Origin: Tritonibacter multivorans
GTDB taxonomy: Bacteria; Pseudomonadota; Alphaproteobacteria; Rhodobacterales; Rhodobacteraceae
NCBI RefSeq assembly: GCF_001458415.1
Contig: NZ_CYSD01000043.1
Coordinates: 124,001 to 188,000 of the forward strand
Direction of reading: 5' to 3'
Length of the DNA stretch: 64,000 nt
Shown: positions 18,654 to 27,819 of the stretch, in pieces
How the letters are laid out: every line of letters begins with the position of its first letter
How positions within the stretch are numbered: the stretch's first letter is position 1
The notes under the pieces: generated by a model
Databases searched by the model: none
Seen by the model: only the letters and a program-made list of their open reading frames with translations
What the model was told of the DNA's origin: nothing
Translations under genes and position numbers: made by a program

Positions 18654-19802
18654 TTAGAAGTAGTAGCCGACCTTGAAGCCAAGGCTGAGCACGTCATTGT
18701 CGCGCATATTTGCCGCCGCGGTGTCACCGGGGGCTGCAATTGCGTCGCCCACTTTGGTGTAGCGCAGGCCGCCCTGAACCTTGATCTTGTCGGTCTTATA
18801 TTGAACGCCAAGGCGGATGGCTTTCATGCCATTTGTCGGGGCCAGCGGCGATACCAGATCGTCTTCGCCTTCATCTTCATAGATGACTGCCAGCGAACCG
18901 GACCAGTTTTCATTGAAGCGACGACCAACACCCAGCGTGTAAGTGTAAGTGTCATCCAGGCCGATGAGATCGCGGCCGAAGGCTGGCGGGATCAGATTGG
19001 TTTTGGAATGTTGCGCCCAGCGGACACCGCCAAAGACCAGGGTGTCCTTTGCGATGCCGGACTGGAAGTCCAGATTCACAGACTGTGGCGTTTTAGTTTT
19101 TGTGCTGGTTGGAAACTCGTTCGTGCCGCCGGGAAGGAACGGGGCCAGAATGGCCGGAAAGGTTTCGTTTAGGGCAAAGTCGTGCTCGATTTCAGAGCTA
19201 TAGGTCAAGGCCACCCGCAGGGCGATTTCAGGCTTTTCATAGGCCGCACCAGCCACCCAACCCAGCGCGCCGTCTTTGTTGACTTTGACATTATAGCCGG
19301 AGGCAGGCTGCATTGTATTGTAGGCGTCACCGGACAGGGTCACTTCGCCATCCACTTCTTGGTATCGAATACCACCGTGAACGCTGACGTTGTTGTCAAA
19401 CTTGTAGCGCAGCAGGGCGGTAATCGAGTTGGAGTCCGCGCGTGCCATGGTGCCCTGCAGAAGCGGGTCGTCGCCGGGTGTCGGAGTGATGCCGGTGCCG
19501 CCGGGATATTCGACATCCACGCCAAAGGGCTGGTCAAAAATCAGCGACACAGACATTTTGTCGTTCAGGTCGGTTTTATAGCCACCCGAAATGGACGAAA
19601 AATTATTTGCAACATTGCCGGTTTCGTTGCCCAGAAGATCGGTGCCAGACACATCCGGGTTGCTGATGGCAAAACCAAATTCGGCATAGGTGCCTTCTTC
19701 AAAGATGATGCCAATTGGCTGGCCACTGCGATCCAGACCGCCGGCGAGCGCAGTGGTGGACATCAGTGCAAGTGCTGCGGAAGCAGCTGTGACGTTTTTC
19801 AT
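18654..19802 (-). CDS. OmpP1/FadL family outer membrane transporter
   Basis: The 382-residue protein begins with a signal peptide (MKNVTAASAALALMSTTALA, probable cleavage before GGLDRSG). Alternating beta-strand sequence follows, ending in LGFKVGYYF, the aromatic C-terminus of an outer membrane barrel. FadL-family proteins pass hydrophobic compounds such as long-chain fatty acids. GGAGG lies close upstream of the chosen ATG at 19802; longer upstream frames are rejected because they precede the signal peptide. It is monocistronic with its own terminator. Confidence 0.88.
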   Translation of the reverse strand: MKNVTAASAALALMSTTALAGGLDRSGQPIGIIFEEGTYAEFGFAISNPDVSGTDLLGNETGNVANNFSSISGGYKTDLNDKMSVSLIFDQPFGVDVEYPGGTGITPTPGDDPLLQGTMARADSNSITALLRYKFDNNVSVHGGIRYQEVDGEVTLSGDAYNTMQPASGYNVKVNKDGALGWVAGAAYEKPEIALRVALTYSSEIEHDFALNETFPAILAPFLPGGTNEFPTSTKTKTPQSVNLDFQSGIAKDTLVFGGVRWAQHSKTNLIPPAFGRDLIGLDDTYTYTLGVGRRFNENWSGSLAVIYEDEGEDDLVSPLAPTNGMKAIRLGVQYKTDKIKVQGGLRYTKVGDAIAAPGDTAAANMRDNDVLSLGFKVGYYF

Positions 19803-19920
19803 AATTTCCTCCCTCGTGGCCGGGGCGCGAAAGATTGTTGCGCGTAGCCTTGGCACACGACAGTATTCAGACTTGCGAATGGAGCAATGTTGACCAAACG
19901 TTAGCTGTGTGACGTTTGTC

Positions 19921-20790
19921 TCAGGAGGCGCGAACTTGTTGCCGAGAAGATACAATATTAATGTAGTTTCCAGCCAAGATCATTGAACCGCCCAAGATCA
20001 ACCCCATATTGATCGGCTCCCCGTACAGAACCAGACCAAGAAGTGCAACCAGTGGCAGGCGTGCAAAATCGATTGGAATGATCGTGGCCGCCGGGGCAAG
20101 GCTGAGGGCCGTGGTCAGGCAGTAATGCGCGCTCAGACCTGCAAGGCCGACCATCAAAAGGGGCAGGGCATAGGCCCATTTCAGCGGCTCCATCTCGCCA
20201 TCCCAGCCCGCCATCACCAGACCAAAGACCAGCTGCATGGTGGTCAGCCAGAGCAGGATAGAGGCGGTTTCCTCGTGTTTTGTCAGGCGTTTGGTGGCAA
20301 TATTTGTGATCGCAAAGAAGATCGCGCAGGCCGCGGCTGCCAGGGTGCCCAGATTGAGCGTCGCCGTGTCAGGTCTGGCAACCAGCACAACCCCGACAAA
20401 AGCCAAAGCCACCGCAACCATCCGCGCAGGGGTCAGGCGTTCGCCCAGAAACAGCGGCGCCAGCAGGATCAGCCAGATCGGCGAGGTGAATTCAAGCGTG
20501 ATAACCTGTGCCAAGGGCGCCAGCGAAATGCCCAGAAACCAAAGGTTTTGTCCGGTGAAATGTGCGCCATTGCGCAGCAGGTGCAGGCCCAGCCGGTCCG
20601 TTTTCACCTTCCGCCAGCTCTTGGTCAGGCTCAGTACCACGCAGACGACAAGTACCCCCACCATGCTGCGATAGGACATCAGCTCGAATGTGTCATAACC
20701 CGCCATGGCTTCGCGCCCGGCAATGGCCATGGTGGTAAAGGACAGGATTGCGCCGATCATCCACAAGGCGCCACGTGTCAGATCCGTCAT
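19921..20790 (-). CDS. DMT superfamily (EamA) transporter
   Basis: The 289-residue protein has about ten hydrophobic helices in two EamA repeats, with LEFTSPIWLILLAPLFLGERLTP-type signature split around residue 105. The second repeat ends near LVLYGEPINMGLILGGSMIL. Such proteins export metabolites or amino acids from the cytoplasm; the substrate is unknown. Its start overlaps the stop of the upstream ABM-domain gene by one base (TGATG), so the two are coupled. Confidence 0.9.
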   Translation of the reverse strand: MTDLTRGALWMIGAILSFTTMAIAGREAMAGYDTFELMSYRSMVGVLVVCVVLSLTKSWRKVKTDRLGLHLLRNGAHFTGQNLWFLGISLAPLAQVITLEFTSPIWLILLAPLFLGERLTPARMVAVALAFVGVVLVARPDTATLNLGTLAAAACAIFFAITNIATKRLTKHEETASILLWLTTMQLVFGLVMAGWDGEMEPLKWAYALPLLMVGLAGLSAHYCLTTALSLAPAATIIPIDFARLPLVALLGLVLYGEPINMGLILGGSMILAGNYINIVSSRQQVRAS

Positions 20791-21065
20791 CAGAGCCCCG
20801 TCACCCGATAGTGCCGTTCAATCCCGGCGCTGATCCGGCCCCAGTCCGACGCTTTTATCCGCGCCTGATGGGCTTCAAAAGCAGCCGCGTCCGTGAAGGT
20901 TTCACTGACATGGAACCGGCCCGGCACATCCGTGTCTTCGGTGACGTCAAACCGCAGGCAGCCGGGTTCTGCGCGGCTGTGTTGGATGTGGTCGGGCAGG
21001 GCGTGTTTTATCGCAGATCTCCGGGGTTCGGGCACGTCGATGTAGCCTTCAAGTGTGACGGTCAT
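20790..21065 (-). CDS. Antibiotic biosynthesis monooxygenase (ABM) domain protein
   Basis: The 91-residue protein matches small ferredoxin-like ABM/quinol monooxygenases of the YgiN type. It opens MTVTLEGYIDVP, has HSRAEPGCLRFDVTED, and then FHVSETFTDAAAFEAHQA. These enzymes oxidise quinols or similar aromatics without a cofactor, but many members have no known substrate. It lies 11 bases after the DUF218 gene and is coupled to the DMT exporter. Confidence 0.85.
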   Translation of the reverse strand: MTVTLEGYIDVPEPRRSAIKHALPDHIQHSRAEPGCLRFDVTEDTDVPGRFHVSETFTDAAAFEAHQARIKASDWGRISAGIERHYRVTGL

Positions 21066-21076
21066 CTGTCTGATCT

Positions 21077-21733
21077 CTAGTGTAAAATCTGAATTTTGGT
21101 GCTGTCGGGAATACCCAGAAGGCCAGCCATGGAATAGACCTGTGCCCGCAGCGCATTGGCCCAGAGCTTGACCGCTTCCATTGCAATTGTCCAATGACCG
21201 GGCATCAAAGTTTGTGATGGGTCATATGCCGGAAACAGCTGAATGTCGCGCGCACCGGCCCAAAGAAAGGACAGGCCTGATCGGGGCAGGTGAAAACTGT
21301 CAGTGACAAGGATCACGCCCCGCACGGATTCAAGCTTTGGCAGTGTGAACAGGGCGTTCTGGAGTGTGGATTCGGATTGGTTTTCGATCACAATGGCCGA
21401 GGCCGGAACCCCTTCGGCCAGAGCCAGTGCAGCCATCTGCTGGCCGGTGGGCGGTGCCGCGTGGGTCGAGTTCCCGCCCGTGAATGCAATCTTGGGCGCA
21501 AGTCCCTGATGATACAAGGAAATGCAGCTTCGCGCCCGTTGTTCGGTAAAGCGACCAAGGCTGCCGTCGTCCTGTAATCCTGCGGCTAGGCAGACAATCG
21601 TATTTGTCGCGCGCAGATCGGACCGCGCGGGGTAGAGATCCAGAAAGGTCCAGCCATAAACCGCCCCAACGGACAAAAGGCCGAGGAAAACCCCGGCCTT
21701 TGTCAGTCGCGCTGTGACGCGTCTTATTCCCAC
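21077..21733 (-). CDS. YdcF/SanA-like DUF218 protein
   Basis: The 218-residue protein has one N-terminal membrane helix (about residues 12-30) and a DUF218 domain with [30 protein letters not shown] and ESTLQNALF followed by [16 protein letters not shown]218 proteins such as SanA and ElyC affect envelope integrity; their chemistry is unsettled. The start is a GTG at 21733, inside the end of guaA (10-base overlap), so it is probably translationally coupled to guaA. No ATG start fits. Confidence 0.8.
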   Translation of the reverse strand: MGIRRVTARLTKAGVFLGLLSVGAVYGWTFLDLYPARSDLRATNTIVCLAAGLQDDGSLGRFTEQRARSCISLYHQGLAPKIAFTGGNSTHAAPPTGQQMAALALAEGVPASAIVIENQSESTLQNALFTLPKLESVRGVILVTDSFHLPRSGLSFLWAGARDIQLFPAYDPSQTLMPGHWTIAMEAVKLWANALRAQVYSMAGLLGIPDSTKIQILH

Positions 21734-23283
21734 TCGATCGTGCCCGGAGGCTTCGAGGTGATGTCATAGGTGCAGCGGTTGATGCCCTTGACTTCGTTGA
21801 TGATCCGCGTCGCCGTTTCGCCCAGGAATTCATGGGTGAACGGGTAGTAATCCGCGGTCATGCCATCGACCGAGGTCACAGCCCGCAGGGCGCAGGCGTA
21901 GTCATAGGTGCGGCCATCGCCCATCACACCTACGGTGCGCACGGGCAGGATCGCAACAAAGGCCTGCCAGATCTCATCGTACAGACCGTGTTTGCGGATC
22001 TGGTCGATGTAAATGGCGTCGGCTTCGCGCAGGATGTCGAGCTTTTCGCGGGTGATCTCGCCGGGGCAGCGGATCGCCAGACCCGGTCCGGGGAAGGGGT
22101 GGCGGCCAATAAAGCTCGCGGGCAGGCCCAACTCGCGACCCAGGGCGCGGACCTCGTCCTTGAACAGTTCGCGCAGCGGCTCGACCAGCTTCAGACCCAT
22201 CTTTTCAGGCAGGCCGCCCACATTGTGGTGGGATTTGATGGTGACCGATGGGCCGCCAGAGAAGGACACAGATTCAATCACATCCGGGTAAAGCGTGCCC
22301 TGCGCCAGGAACTCCGCGCCCTCAATGGTGTCGGCGTGTTTCTGGAACACGTCAATGAACAGCTTGCCGATGATCTTGCGCTTGGTTTCCGGGTCAGACT
22401 GGCCATCCAGTTCTCCCAGGAACAGCTCTTGTTCGTCGGCGTGGATCAGCTGCATGTTGTAGTTGTCGCGGAACATGGTGACGACCTCTTCGGCCTCACC
22501 CTTGCGCAGCAGACCGTGGTCGACAAACACACAGGTCAGCTGGTCGCCGATCGCCTCGTGGATCAGAACCGCCGCAACCGAGCTGTCAACTCCGCCCGAA
22601 AGACCGCAGATGACTTTCTTGTCGCCAACCTGCTCGCGGATCTTTTCGATCATTTGCTCGCGGTAGGCGCCCATGGTCCAATCGCCTCCGAACCCTGCCA
22701 GTTTGACAAAGTTCTCGTACAGCTTCGCACCGCGCGGGGTGTGGTGCACCTCGGGGTGGAACTGAACCGCATAGAAGTTGCGCGACGTGTCCGCGGTGAT
22801 GGCATAAGGCGCATTGGGAGAGGTGCCATAGACCTCAAAACCCGGTGCGATTTCAGAGACATGGTCGCCGTGGCTCATCCAGACCTGCTCGTCCCCTTCG
22901 GTGAACCAGCCATCCAGAATGGACAGATCGCCCTTGGGCGTCACAAAGGCGCGGCCAAATTCGGCAGTGCCGTGGCCCGATTCCACCTTGCCGCCCAGCT
23001 GGTGCATCATCACCTGCTGGCCATAGCAGATGCCAAGGATCGGCACGCCAAGGTCAAAGATCTCTTGCGGCGCGCGGGGGGAGCCCTCGCGTGTCACACT
23101 GTCTGGGCCACCAGAGAAGATCACCGCTTTGGGCGCAAAGTCACGCACAAATTCGATGGTCACATTCTGGTAGGGGTGAATTTCACAATAGACGTTCAGC
23201 TCGCGCAAGCGACGCGCAATCAGCTGCGTCACCTGGCTGCCAAAGTCTATAATCAGAAGGCGGTCATGGGCTGTCTCGGTCAT
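21724..23283 (-). CDS. guaA: GMP synthase (glutamine-hydrolysing)
   Basis: The 519-residue enzyme converts XMP to GMP. The glutamine amidotransferase domain has nucleophile Cys86 (GICYGQQ) and the FHPEVHHT His/Glu pair. The ATP pyrophosphatase domain has the PP-loop [11 protein letters not shown] near residue 230. The C-terminal dimerisation part ends KPPGTIEWE, the universal GuaA end. The length is normal. The stop overlaps the DUF218 gene start. Confidence 0.98.
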   Translation of the reverse strand: MTETAHDRLLIIDFGSQVTQLIARRLRELNVYCEIHPYQNVTIEFVRDFAPKAVIFSGGPDSVTREGSPRAPQEIFDLGVPILGICYGQQVMMHQLGGKVESGHGTAEFGRAFVTPKGDLSILDGWFTEGDEQVWMSHGDHVSEIAPGFEVYGTSPNAPYAITADTSRNFYAVQFHPEVHHTPRGAKLYENFVKLAGFGGDWTMGAYREQMIEKIREQVGDKKVICGLSGGVDSSVAAVLIHEAIGDQLTCVFVDHGLLRKGEAEEVVTMFRDNYNMQLIHADEQELFLGELDGQSDPETKRKIIGKLFIDVFQKHADTIEGAEFLAQGTLYPDVIESVSFSGGPSVTIKSHHNVGGLPEKMGLKLVEPLRELFKDEVRALGRELGLPASFIGRHPFPGPGLAIRCPGEITREKLDILREADAIYIDQIRKHGLYDEIWQAFVAILPVRTVGVMGDGRTYDYACALRAVTSVDGMTADYYPFTHEFLGETATRIINEVKGINRCTYDITSKPPGTIEWE

Positions 23284-23487
23284 GTCAGGGCCATAGGGGA
23301 GCGTGGGTCATTTTGCAATGGGTTTGGTGACCTTGGGAGAGGTCTGGGGGCGAAAAAGATCGCGAACACCGGCAGAGCCGCCTTTGGACCATAATCTGTC
23401 GCGGATCGACAGGAGCTTTGGCGCCGCCGGGGTGCATAACACAGACTTCTAATGTAACAGATTTATGACGGTGTGTTTTGCGGTCTC

Positions 23488-23519
23488 GCCGTGGCTTCGG
23501 GGTGCCGTGGCTTCGGGGT
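23488..23519. repeat. Perfect tandem duplication of a 16-base unit
   Basis: GCCGTGGCTTCGGGGT occurs twice without spacing (23488-23503 and 23504-23519), 70 to 100 bases upstream of the mgtC-like gene. It could be a recent slippage duplication or a doubled protein-binding site. Confidence 0.85.
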
Positions 23520-23535
23520 ATTGAAACGTATCTTT

Positions 23536-23569
23536 GGCGCTGCACGCCGGAACCGGCGGCTTTAGCGCC
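23536..23569 (+). promoter_or_regulatory. Nested inverted repeat in the mgtC-like leader
   Basis: GGCGCT (23536-23541) pairs with AGCGCC (23564-23569). Inside it GCCGG (23546-23550) pairs with CCGGC (23553-23557). The element ends 20 bases before the start codon, just before GAAGAGGGAAGA, and may shape access to the ribosome-binding site. No T run follows, so it is not a terminator. Confidence 0.45.
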
Positions 23570-23589
23570 GTGAAGAGGGAAGACCATAA

Positions 23590-24309
23590 ATGTTGGACAG
23601 CCTTGTGGAACTGGAAGTCTTGGACCTTTTGACCGGACCTGCATTCAATATGCTCATGGCGGTTCTGTGCGGTGCGTTTATTGGGTCCGAGCGGCAGGTG
23701 CGCCAGCGGCTTGCGGGCATCCGCACCAATGCACTGGTGGCATTGGGGGCCGCTTGCTTTGTGATTTTCTCGGCCATGTATGACGATCTGAGCCCGACAC
23801 GTGTTGGTGCGCAGGTTGTATCTGGCATCGGGTTTCTGGGCGCGGGCATTATTTTTCGCGACGGGTTCACAGTGCACGGGCTTAATACGGCGGCCACGCT
23901 TTGGTGTGCCGCGGCGGTTGGGGTGATCTGCGGGGCAGGCGGTCATGCGGTTGCCGCGATTGCGACCGGCGTGGTCATCTTTGTCAATCTGGGTCTGCGC
24001 CCACTGGTCAAATGGGTCAAGCGCAAGACGCGGGCAGGGCTGCCGATGGTGCAGGAATATCGAATTCTGATGACCTGTCGGCCTTCAGATGAACAGGCGG
24101 TGCGTAATAGTATTCTGGCTGCGTTGTCGGCCTCTCCGGCGCATGCGCAGGGCTTTGATGTGGAAACTTCAAAAGAAGACGAAATGCGTCTGGATCTGAC
24201 TTTGGCCATCAACGACAGATCCGAAGAATCGATCAACTCGGTGATTTCGCCGCTGCTGATTGACCCTGCGGTGCTGAGCCTGTCTTGGGAAGCAGGGGCG
24301 GAAGGCTAA
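23590..24309 (+). CDS. MgtC/SapB family inner membrane protein
   Basis: The 239-residue protein has four to five membrane helices with the MgtC signature: GAFIGSERQVRQRLAGIRTN, ALVALGAACFV, GIGFLGAGIIFRDG and GLNTAATLWCAAAVG. A soluble C-terminal domain of about 85 residues follows. MgtC proteins aid growth in low magnesium in intracellular pathogens and modulate membrane ATPases or transporters; in free-living marine bacteria the role is unclear. It is monocistronic. Confidence 0.9.
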   Translation: MLDSLVELEVLDLLTGPAFNMLMAVLCGAFIGSERQVRQRLAGIRTNALVALGAACFVIFSAMYDDLSPTRVGAQVVSGIGFLGAGIIFRDGFTVHGLNTAATLWCAAAVGVICGAGGHAVAAIATGVVIFVNLGLRPLVKWVKRKTRAGLPMVQEYRILMTCRPSDEQAVRNSILAALSASPAHAQGFDVETSKEDEMRLDLTLAINDRSEESINSVISPLLIDPAVLSLSWEAGAEG

Positions 24310-24496
24310 CCAAAGCCGTCCAGTGAACGCTCGCAGGGGGTCTCTGGCGTGACGCTTTTTCGGGCGCTTTGTGAAGAGCCGGCGAGTTTGTACCTGTTTA
24401 TGTCGCATTTATGTTTCAAAGGCCGCAAATATCACTCGGGTCCGCGCGTGATTTCACTAACGTCCAATCAAACAAATTGAGTTGTGAGGACTATCC

Positions 24497-26041
24497 ATGA
24501 CTGAAGCGGCCCCGCGTCGCCGCAGCCGGGGGGGCGGAGGAGCCGCCCGTCGCGCTGAGCGTACAAGCACCAAAATCGAAACCGCCAAGTTCATTGAGCG
24601 CAATATCCCCAATTTCGAGGTCCTGACCACGGAAGCACTGGAGATCATTGAGGCCAATGCCGAAGCGATCCTTGAAGAAGTTGGTGTAAACTTCGTCGAC
24701 AACCCCGCAGCCCTTGACCGCTGGCGCGAGGCCGGCGCGGATGTGCAGGGCGAACGCGTGCGCATTCCGCGTGGTCTGGCGCGCAAGTTGTGCGAAACGG
24801 CGCCCTCGAGCTTTACCCAGCATGCGCGCAACCCCGAGAAATCGGTGGAAATCGGCGGCAAAAACCTGGTTCTGGCCCCGATCTATGGCCCGCCCTTCGT
24901 GCGCGACGCGCAAGGCGGTCGCCGCTATGCAACGCTCGAGGATTTCCAGAAGTTTGTGAAGCTGGGCTATATGTCCAAATGGCTGCACCATTCGGGTGGC
25001 ACCGTATGTGAACCGACCGATGTGCCGGTGAACAAGCGTCACTATGATATGCTGCTGGCGCATATGGAGCTGTCCGACAAACCCTTCATGGGGTCGGTCA
25101 CGGAACCCAGCCGCGCGCAGGATTCGGTTGAGATGTGCGAAATCCTGTTCGGCAAAGAGTTCGTTCAGGACAACACCGTGATGACCTCGCTCATCAACAT
25201 CAACTCGCCGATGACCTTCGATGACGTGATGATGGGTGCGCTGGAAGTTTACGCCAAAAACAATCAGGCCTGCATTATTTCTCCGTTCATCGTAGGCGGT
25301 GCGATGGCGCCGGTTTCGGTTGCGGGCACGCTGACACAGGTTCTGGCCGAAGTGATGGCCGGTATCGCCTATAGCCAGCTGATCCGTCCGGGTGCGCCGG
25401 TGATCTTTGGCGCCTTTGTGTCTTCGATTGATATGAACTCTGGCGCGCCGACCTTTGGCACGCCCGAGGCGTCGATGGTCACCTATGGGGCAGGCCAGCT
25501 GGCGCGCCGTCTGGGTGTGCCGTTCCGCTCTGCGGGGTCGTTCTGTGGGTCCAAACTGCCCGATGCGCAAGCGGCCTACGAGACCGCAAACTCGCTCAAT
25601 ATGGGTCTGATGGCAGGCGTGAACTTCATGCTGCACTCCTGCGGCTGGCTCGAAGGGGGGCTGGTTGCGGACTTTGAAAAGTTTGTGATGGACGCCGATC
25701 AGCTCGGTGTGCTGCACGGCCTGGCCAAGGGCATCTCGGTCGACGAGAACGCGCAAGCCATGGATGCAATCCGCGAAGTGGGCCCGGGCGGTCACTATCT
25801 GGGCTGCGCGCACACGCAGGCGAACTTCAAATCGGCGTTCTGGAAATCCGACCTCTTGGATTACAAGCCGTTTGAAACCTGGGAAGAAGAAGGCGCGCGC
25901 GACACCCGTCAGTTGGCGTCGAGCCGGGTTGAAACCCTGCTGGCGGCCTATCAGCAGCCCGCTCTGGACCCGGCAATCCGCGAAGCGCTCTATGCTTACG
26001 TGGCAAACAAGAAAGAGTCCGTGCCAGACAGCTTCCTCTGA
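24497..26041 (+). CDS. MttB superfamily methyltransferase without pyrrolysine
   Basis: The 514-residue protein belongs to the trimethylamine methyltransferase (MttB) superfamily. It has an unusual Arg/Gly-rich N-terminus (RRRSRGGGGAARRAERTS). Conserved stretches include VTEPSRAQDS, INSPMTFDD, PFIVGGAMAPVSVAGTLTQ, SCGWLEGGL and GPGGHYLGCAHTQANF. The frame has no internal TAG, so it is a non-pyrrolysine member. Known relatives such as MtgB use quaternary amines like glycine betaine with a corrinoid protein. No corrinoid protein or reductive activator is in the window. The substrate is unknown. Confidence 0.88.
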   Translation: MTEAAPRRRSRGGGGAARRAERTSTKIETAKFIERNIPNFEVLTTEALEIIEANAEAILEEVGVNFVDNPAALDRWREAGADVQGERVRIPRGLARKLCETAPSSFTQHARNPEKSVEIGGKNLVLAPIYGPPFVRDAQGGRRYATLEDFQKFVKLGYMSKWLHHSGGTVCEPTDVPVNKRHYDMLLAHMELSDKPFMGSVTEPSRAQDSVEMCEILFGKEFVQDNTVMTSLININSPMTFDDVMMGALEVYAKNNQACIISPFIVGGAMAPVSVAGTLTQVLAEVMAGIAYSQLIRPGAPVIFGAFVSSIDMNSGAPTFGTPEASMVTYGAGQLARRLGVPFRSAGSFCGSKLPDAQAAYETANSLNMGLMAGVNFMLHSCGWLEGGLVADFEKFVMDADQLGVLHGLAKGISVDENAQAMDAIREVGPGGHYLGCAHTQANFKSAFWKSDLLDYKPFETWEEEGARDTRQLASSRVETLLAAYQQPALDPAIREALYAYVANKKESVPDSFL

Positions 26042-26415
26042 TAGTTATCTGACAACACGACGTTTTTATCGGGCGCTCCGGCTTTGGAGCGCCCGTTTTT
26101 ATGTGCGGATGTGCGCGCCGTTGCCTGACTGGCCAGAAACAGTTGCCCTTCAGCCGCAATCGCGATTAGCGTTTCAAGGTGGCGCACAAGTGAATAGCCT
26201 GGGTGTTGATTTTGGCGCGCCTGTTCCTGCTGGCGTTCGCGGTCCAGCAATTTCACCAGCACCGCGCCAGCACTCAGATCAACGGCCTGCTGAAGGGTGC
26301 CCAGAATCCGGGGCAGATCCCGCTTGCGCGTATAGTGACCAATACCTGCGCGCGCCGCCTGCGACAAAAGCCGGGGGCGGGACAGCGATTTGAGTTGGGT
26401 TCCCAGATCTTCCAT
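25996..26415 (-). CDS. DUF6477 family protein
   Basis: The 139-residue protein matches the small Rhodobacterales family DUF6477 in its pattern: MEDLGTQLKSLSRPRLLSQA then GIGHYTRKRDLPRILG, and later YSLVRHLETLIAIAAEGQLF. The last 45 residues are less typical and run through the mttB terminator into the convergent mttB end (46-base overlap), so the stop is a late one. The start at 26415 has TAGGAG nine bases upstream. It is divergent from the DUF6456 gene. Function is unknown. Confidence 0.75.
   Translation of the reverse strand: MEDLGTQLKSLSRPRLLSQAARAGIGHYTRKRDLPRILGTLQQAVDLSAGAVLVKLLDRERQQEQARQNQHPGYSLVRHLETLIAIAAEGQLFLASQATARTSAHKNGRSKAGAPDKNVVLSDNYQRKLSGTDSFLFAT
26070..26101 (+). terminator. 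Terminator of the mttB-like gene
   Basis: CGGGCGCTCC (26070-26079) and GGAGCGCCCG (26086-26095) form a perfect 10-bp stem with a 6-base loop and a run of T. It lies within the coding frame of the convergent DUF6477 gene. Confidence 0.85.
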
Positions 26416-26618
26416 CGCAAACATCTCCTAAATTTCAAAAATCTGGATCATAATAAAACAACCCATGCGGGTGTTGCGTCTGTGGGGCACGCGGCGCGCG
26501 GTGGTTTTTACTGTTGTTGATGAATGGTGAATAAATTTCGTGGAGATCCTCGCTATTGGTCCAGAAAATCGGATTGGGCGCGGCGGGGAATTGATGCGTA
26601 GAAACAAGGAGGCCCTGC

Positions 26619-27704
26619 ATGTCCGACGCGGTTGCGCCCTGTCTGCCCAATTGGGTTCCGGAAGATATTGTTCGTTATCTGATGCATACAGAGTGTGGTG
26701 TTTCGATCCGGCAATTGGCAAAGCAAGCCGATTGCCACCCCTCGACCGTCCTGCGGCAAATACGGCGTCTGGAAGAATGGCGCGACGACTTTCTGATTGA
26801 CGGCGCATTCCGCGCCCTTGCGACGGAGGTCTCCGGTGAAAACGCCACAGGCGCTGCGGGTGATTTCTTTGCCGGTGACGGAGAATTGGCGCGAAATAAA
26901 GAACGTCTGTTAACGGTGCTTGCTCAACCCAAGGCAGTTTTAATTGTTGGCGCGGGTTTCGAAAAAGGCGCGGTTCTGCGGGGGGATGCAGACGATCAGG
27001 AACGGGACCAGATTTCGGTCGAGATGTCATTGGCGCAAATCCTCGCGGTTGAAGGGGCGATTGCAGGGGGCGGCACGGGCCAAATCCTCAAGTACCGGAT
27101 CACGCCCGAAGGCCGTCTGGCGCTGGCAAAACTGGCCGCAGATCGCGAACAATTGGCCCGTGTGCGCAGCGAAGGCGTGTCGCAGTCCGCCATTGGCGCG
27201 GTGCTTGGGCTGGCCCAGATGCAGGCAGCACGCCGGGCCGAACAGGACGCCGCCGGGGCGGGCCCACGTCGTGCCCGCTATGGTGTTCAGGAGACGCCAT
27301 TGCAAATTCTCTCGCGATTTACCAACCGCGATGGCGACCCATTTCTCACGCCGGAAATGGTCAGCGCGGGCGAACGTCTGCGCGAGGACTACGAGCTGGC
27401 GCAGATCGGCGTGCATCTGAACCGCGAGGCAGACCAGTTCCGCGAACCGGGCACCGCGCCGGAAATGGGGGGGCAGGAAATGTCACGCCGCGCGCTGGAG
27501 CGGGTCAATAAGGCGATGATGGCGCTGGGGCCGGGGCTGAGCGATATTGCCATGCGCTGCTGTTGCCACCTCGAAGGGCTGGAAGCGGCGGAAAAAGACC
27601 TTGGTTGGTCGGCGCGGTCTGGCAAAGTGGTGCTGCGGATCGCCTTGGAGCAGCTGCAGGCGCATTATGGCAAACAGCCCACCGTGTTGCGGATGATCGG
27701 CTGA
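26619..27704 (+). CDS. DUF6456 helix-turn-helix protein; candidate GafA-type gene transfer agent activator
   Basis: The 361-residue protein has a helix-turn-helix near residues 25-50 (GVSIRQLAKQADCHPSTVLR) and a C-terminal helical DUF6456 domain (about 220-361) with a CCCHLEGLE segment. AAGGAGG precedes the ATG. From memory, the Rhodobacter capsulatus GTA activator GafA and its neighbour belong to this family, and many Rhodobacterales carry one fused gene of about this size. That makes it a plausible regulator of gene transfer agent expression; sequence alone does not prove it. It is divergent from DUF6477. Confidence 0.75.
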   Translation: MSDAVAPCLPNWVPEDIVRYLMHTECGVSIRQLAKQADCHPSTVLRQIRRLEEWRDDFLIDGAFRALATEVSGENATGAAGDFFAGDGELARNKERLLTVLAQPKAVLIVGAGFEKGAVLRGDADDQERDQISVEMSLAQILAVEGAIAGGGTGQILKYRITPEGRLALAKLAADREQLARVRSEGVSQSAIGAVLGLAQMQAARRAEQDAAGAGPRRARYGVQETPLQILSRFTNRDGDPFLTPEMVSAGERLREDYELAQIGVHLNREADQFREPGTAPEMGGQEMSRRALERVNKAMMALGPGLSDIAMRCCCHLEGLEAAEKDLGWSARSGKVVLRIALEQLQAHYGKQPTVLRMIG

Positions 27705-27819
27705 ATGCGACAGCTTGCTTATGGGTCGCGACAAAGGGGGCAGAATTGCACTGGTGGCCGTCCCGTCAGGCTGATAAGGTCCGGCCAGCCGTGAACAGCA
27801 AAAATTGAAGGATCGTCCT

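Larger units (their letters stand above)
23284..23589. other. 306-base region between guaA and the mgtC-like gene
   Basis: It separates divergent genes and should hold both promoters. It contains two adjacent copies of a 16-base repeat and a two-part inverted repeat, annotated separately. No open frame here carries a recognisable signature. Confidence 0.6.

Noticed and set aside
21832-23394. 520-codon open frame antisense to guaA
   Set aside because: It mirrors guaA codon by codon, has shadow composition and no motif; guaA is certain.
26041-26101. Truncation of the DUF6477 gene by the mttB terminator
   Set aside because: The frame runs through the terminator on the other strand to a later stop, so the DUF6477 gene is not interrupted.
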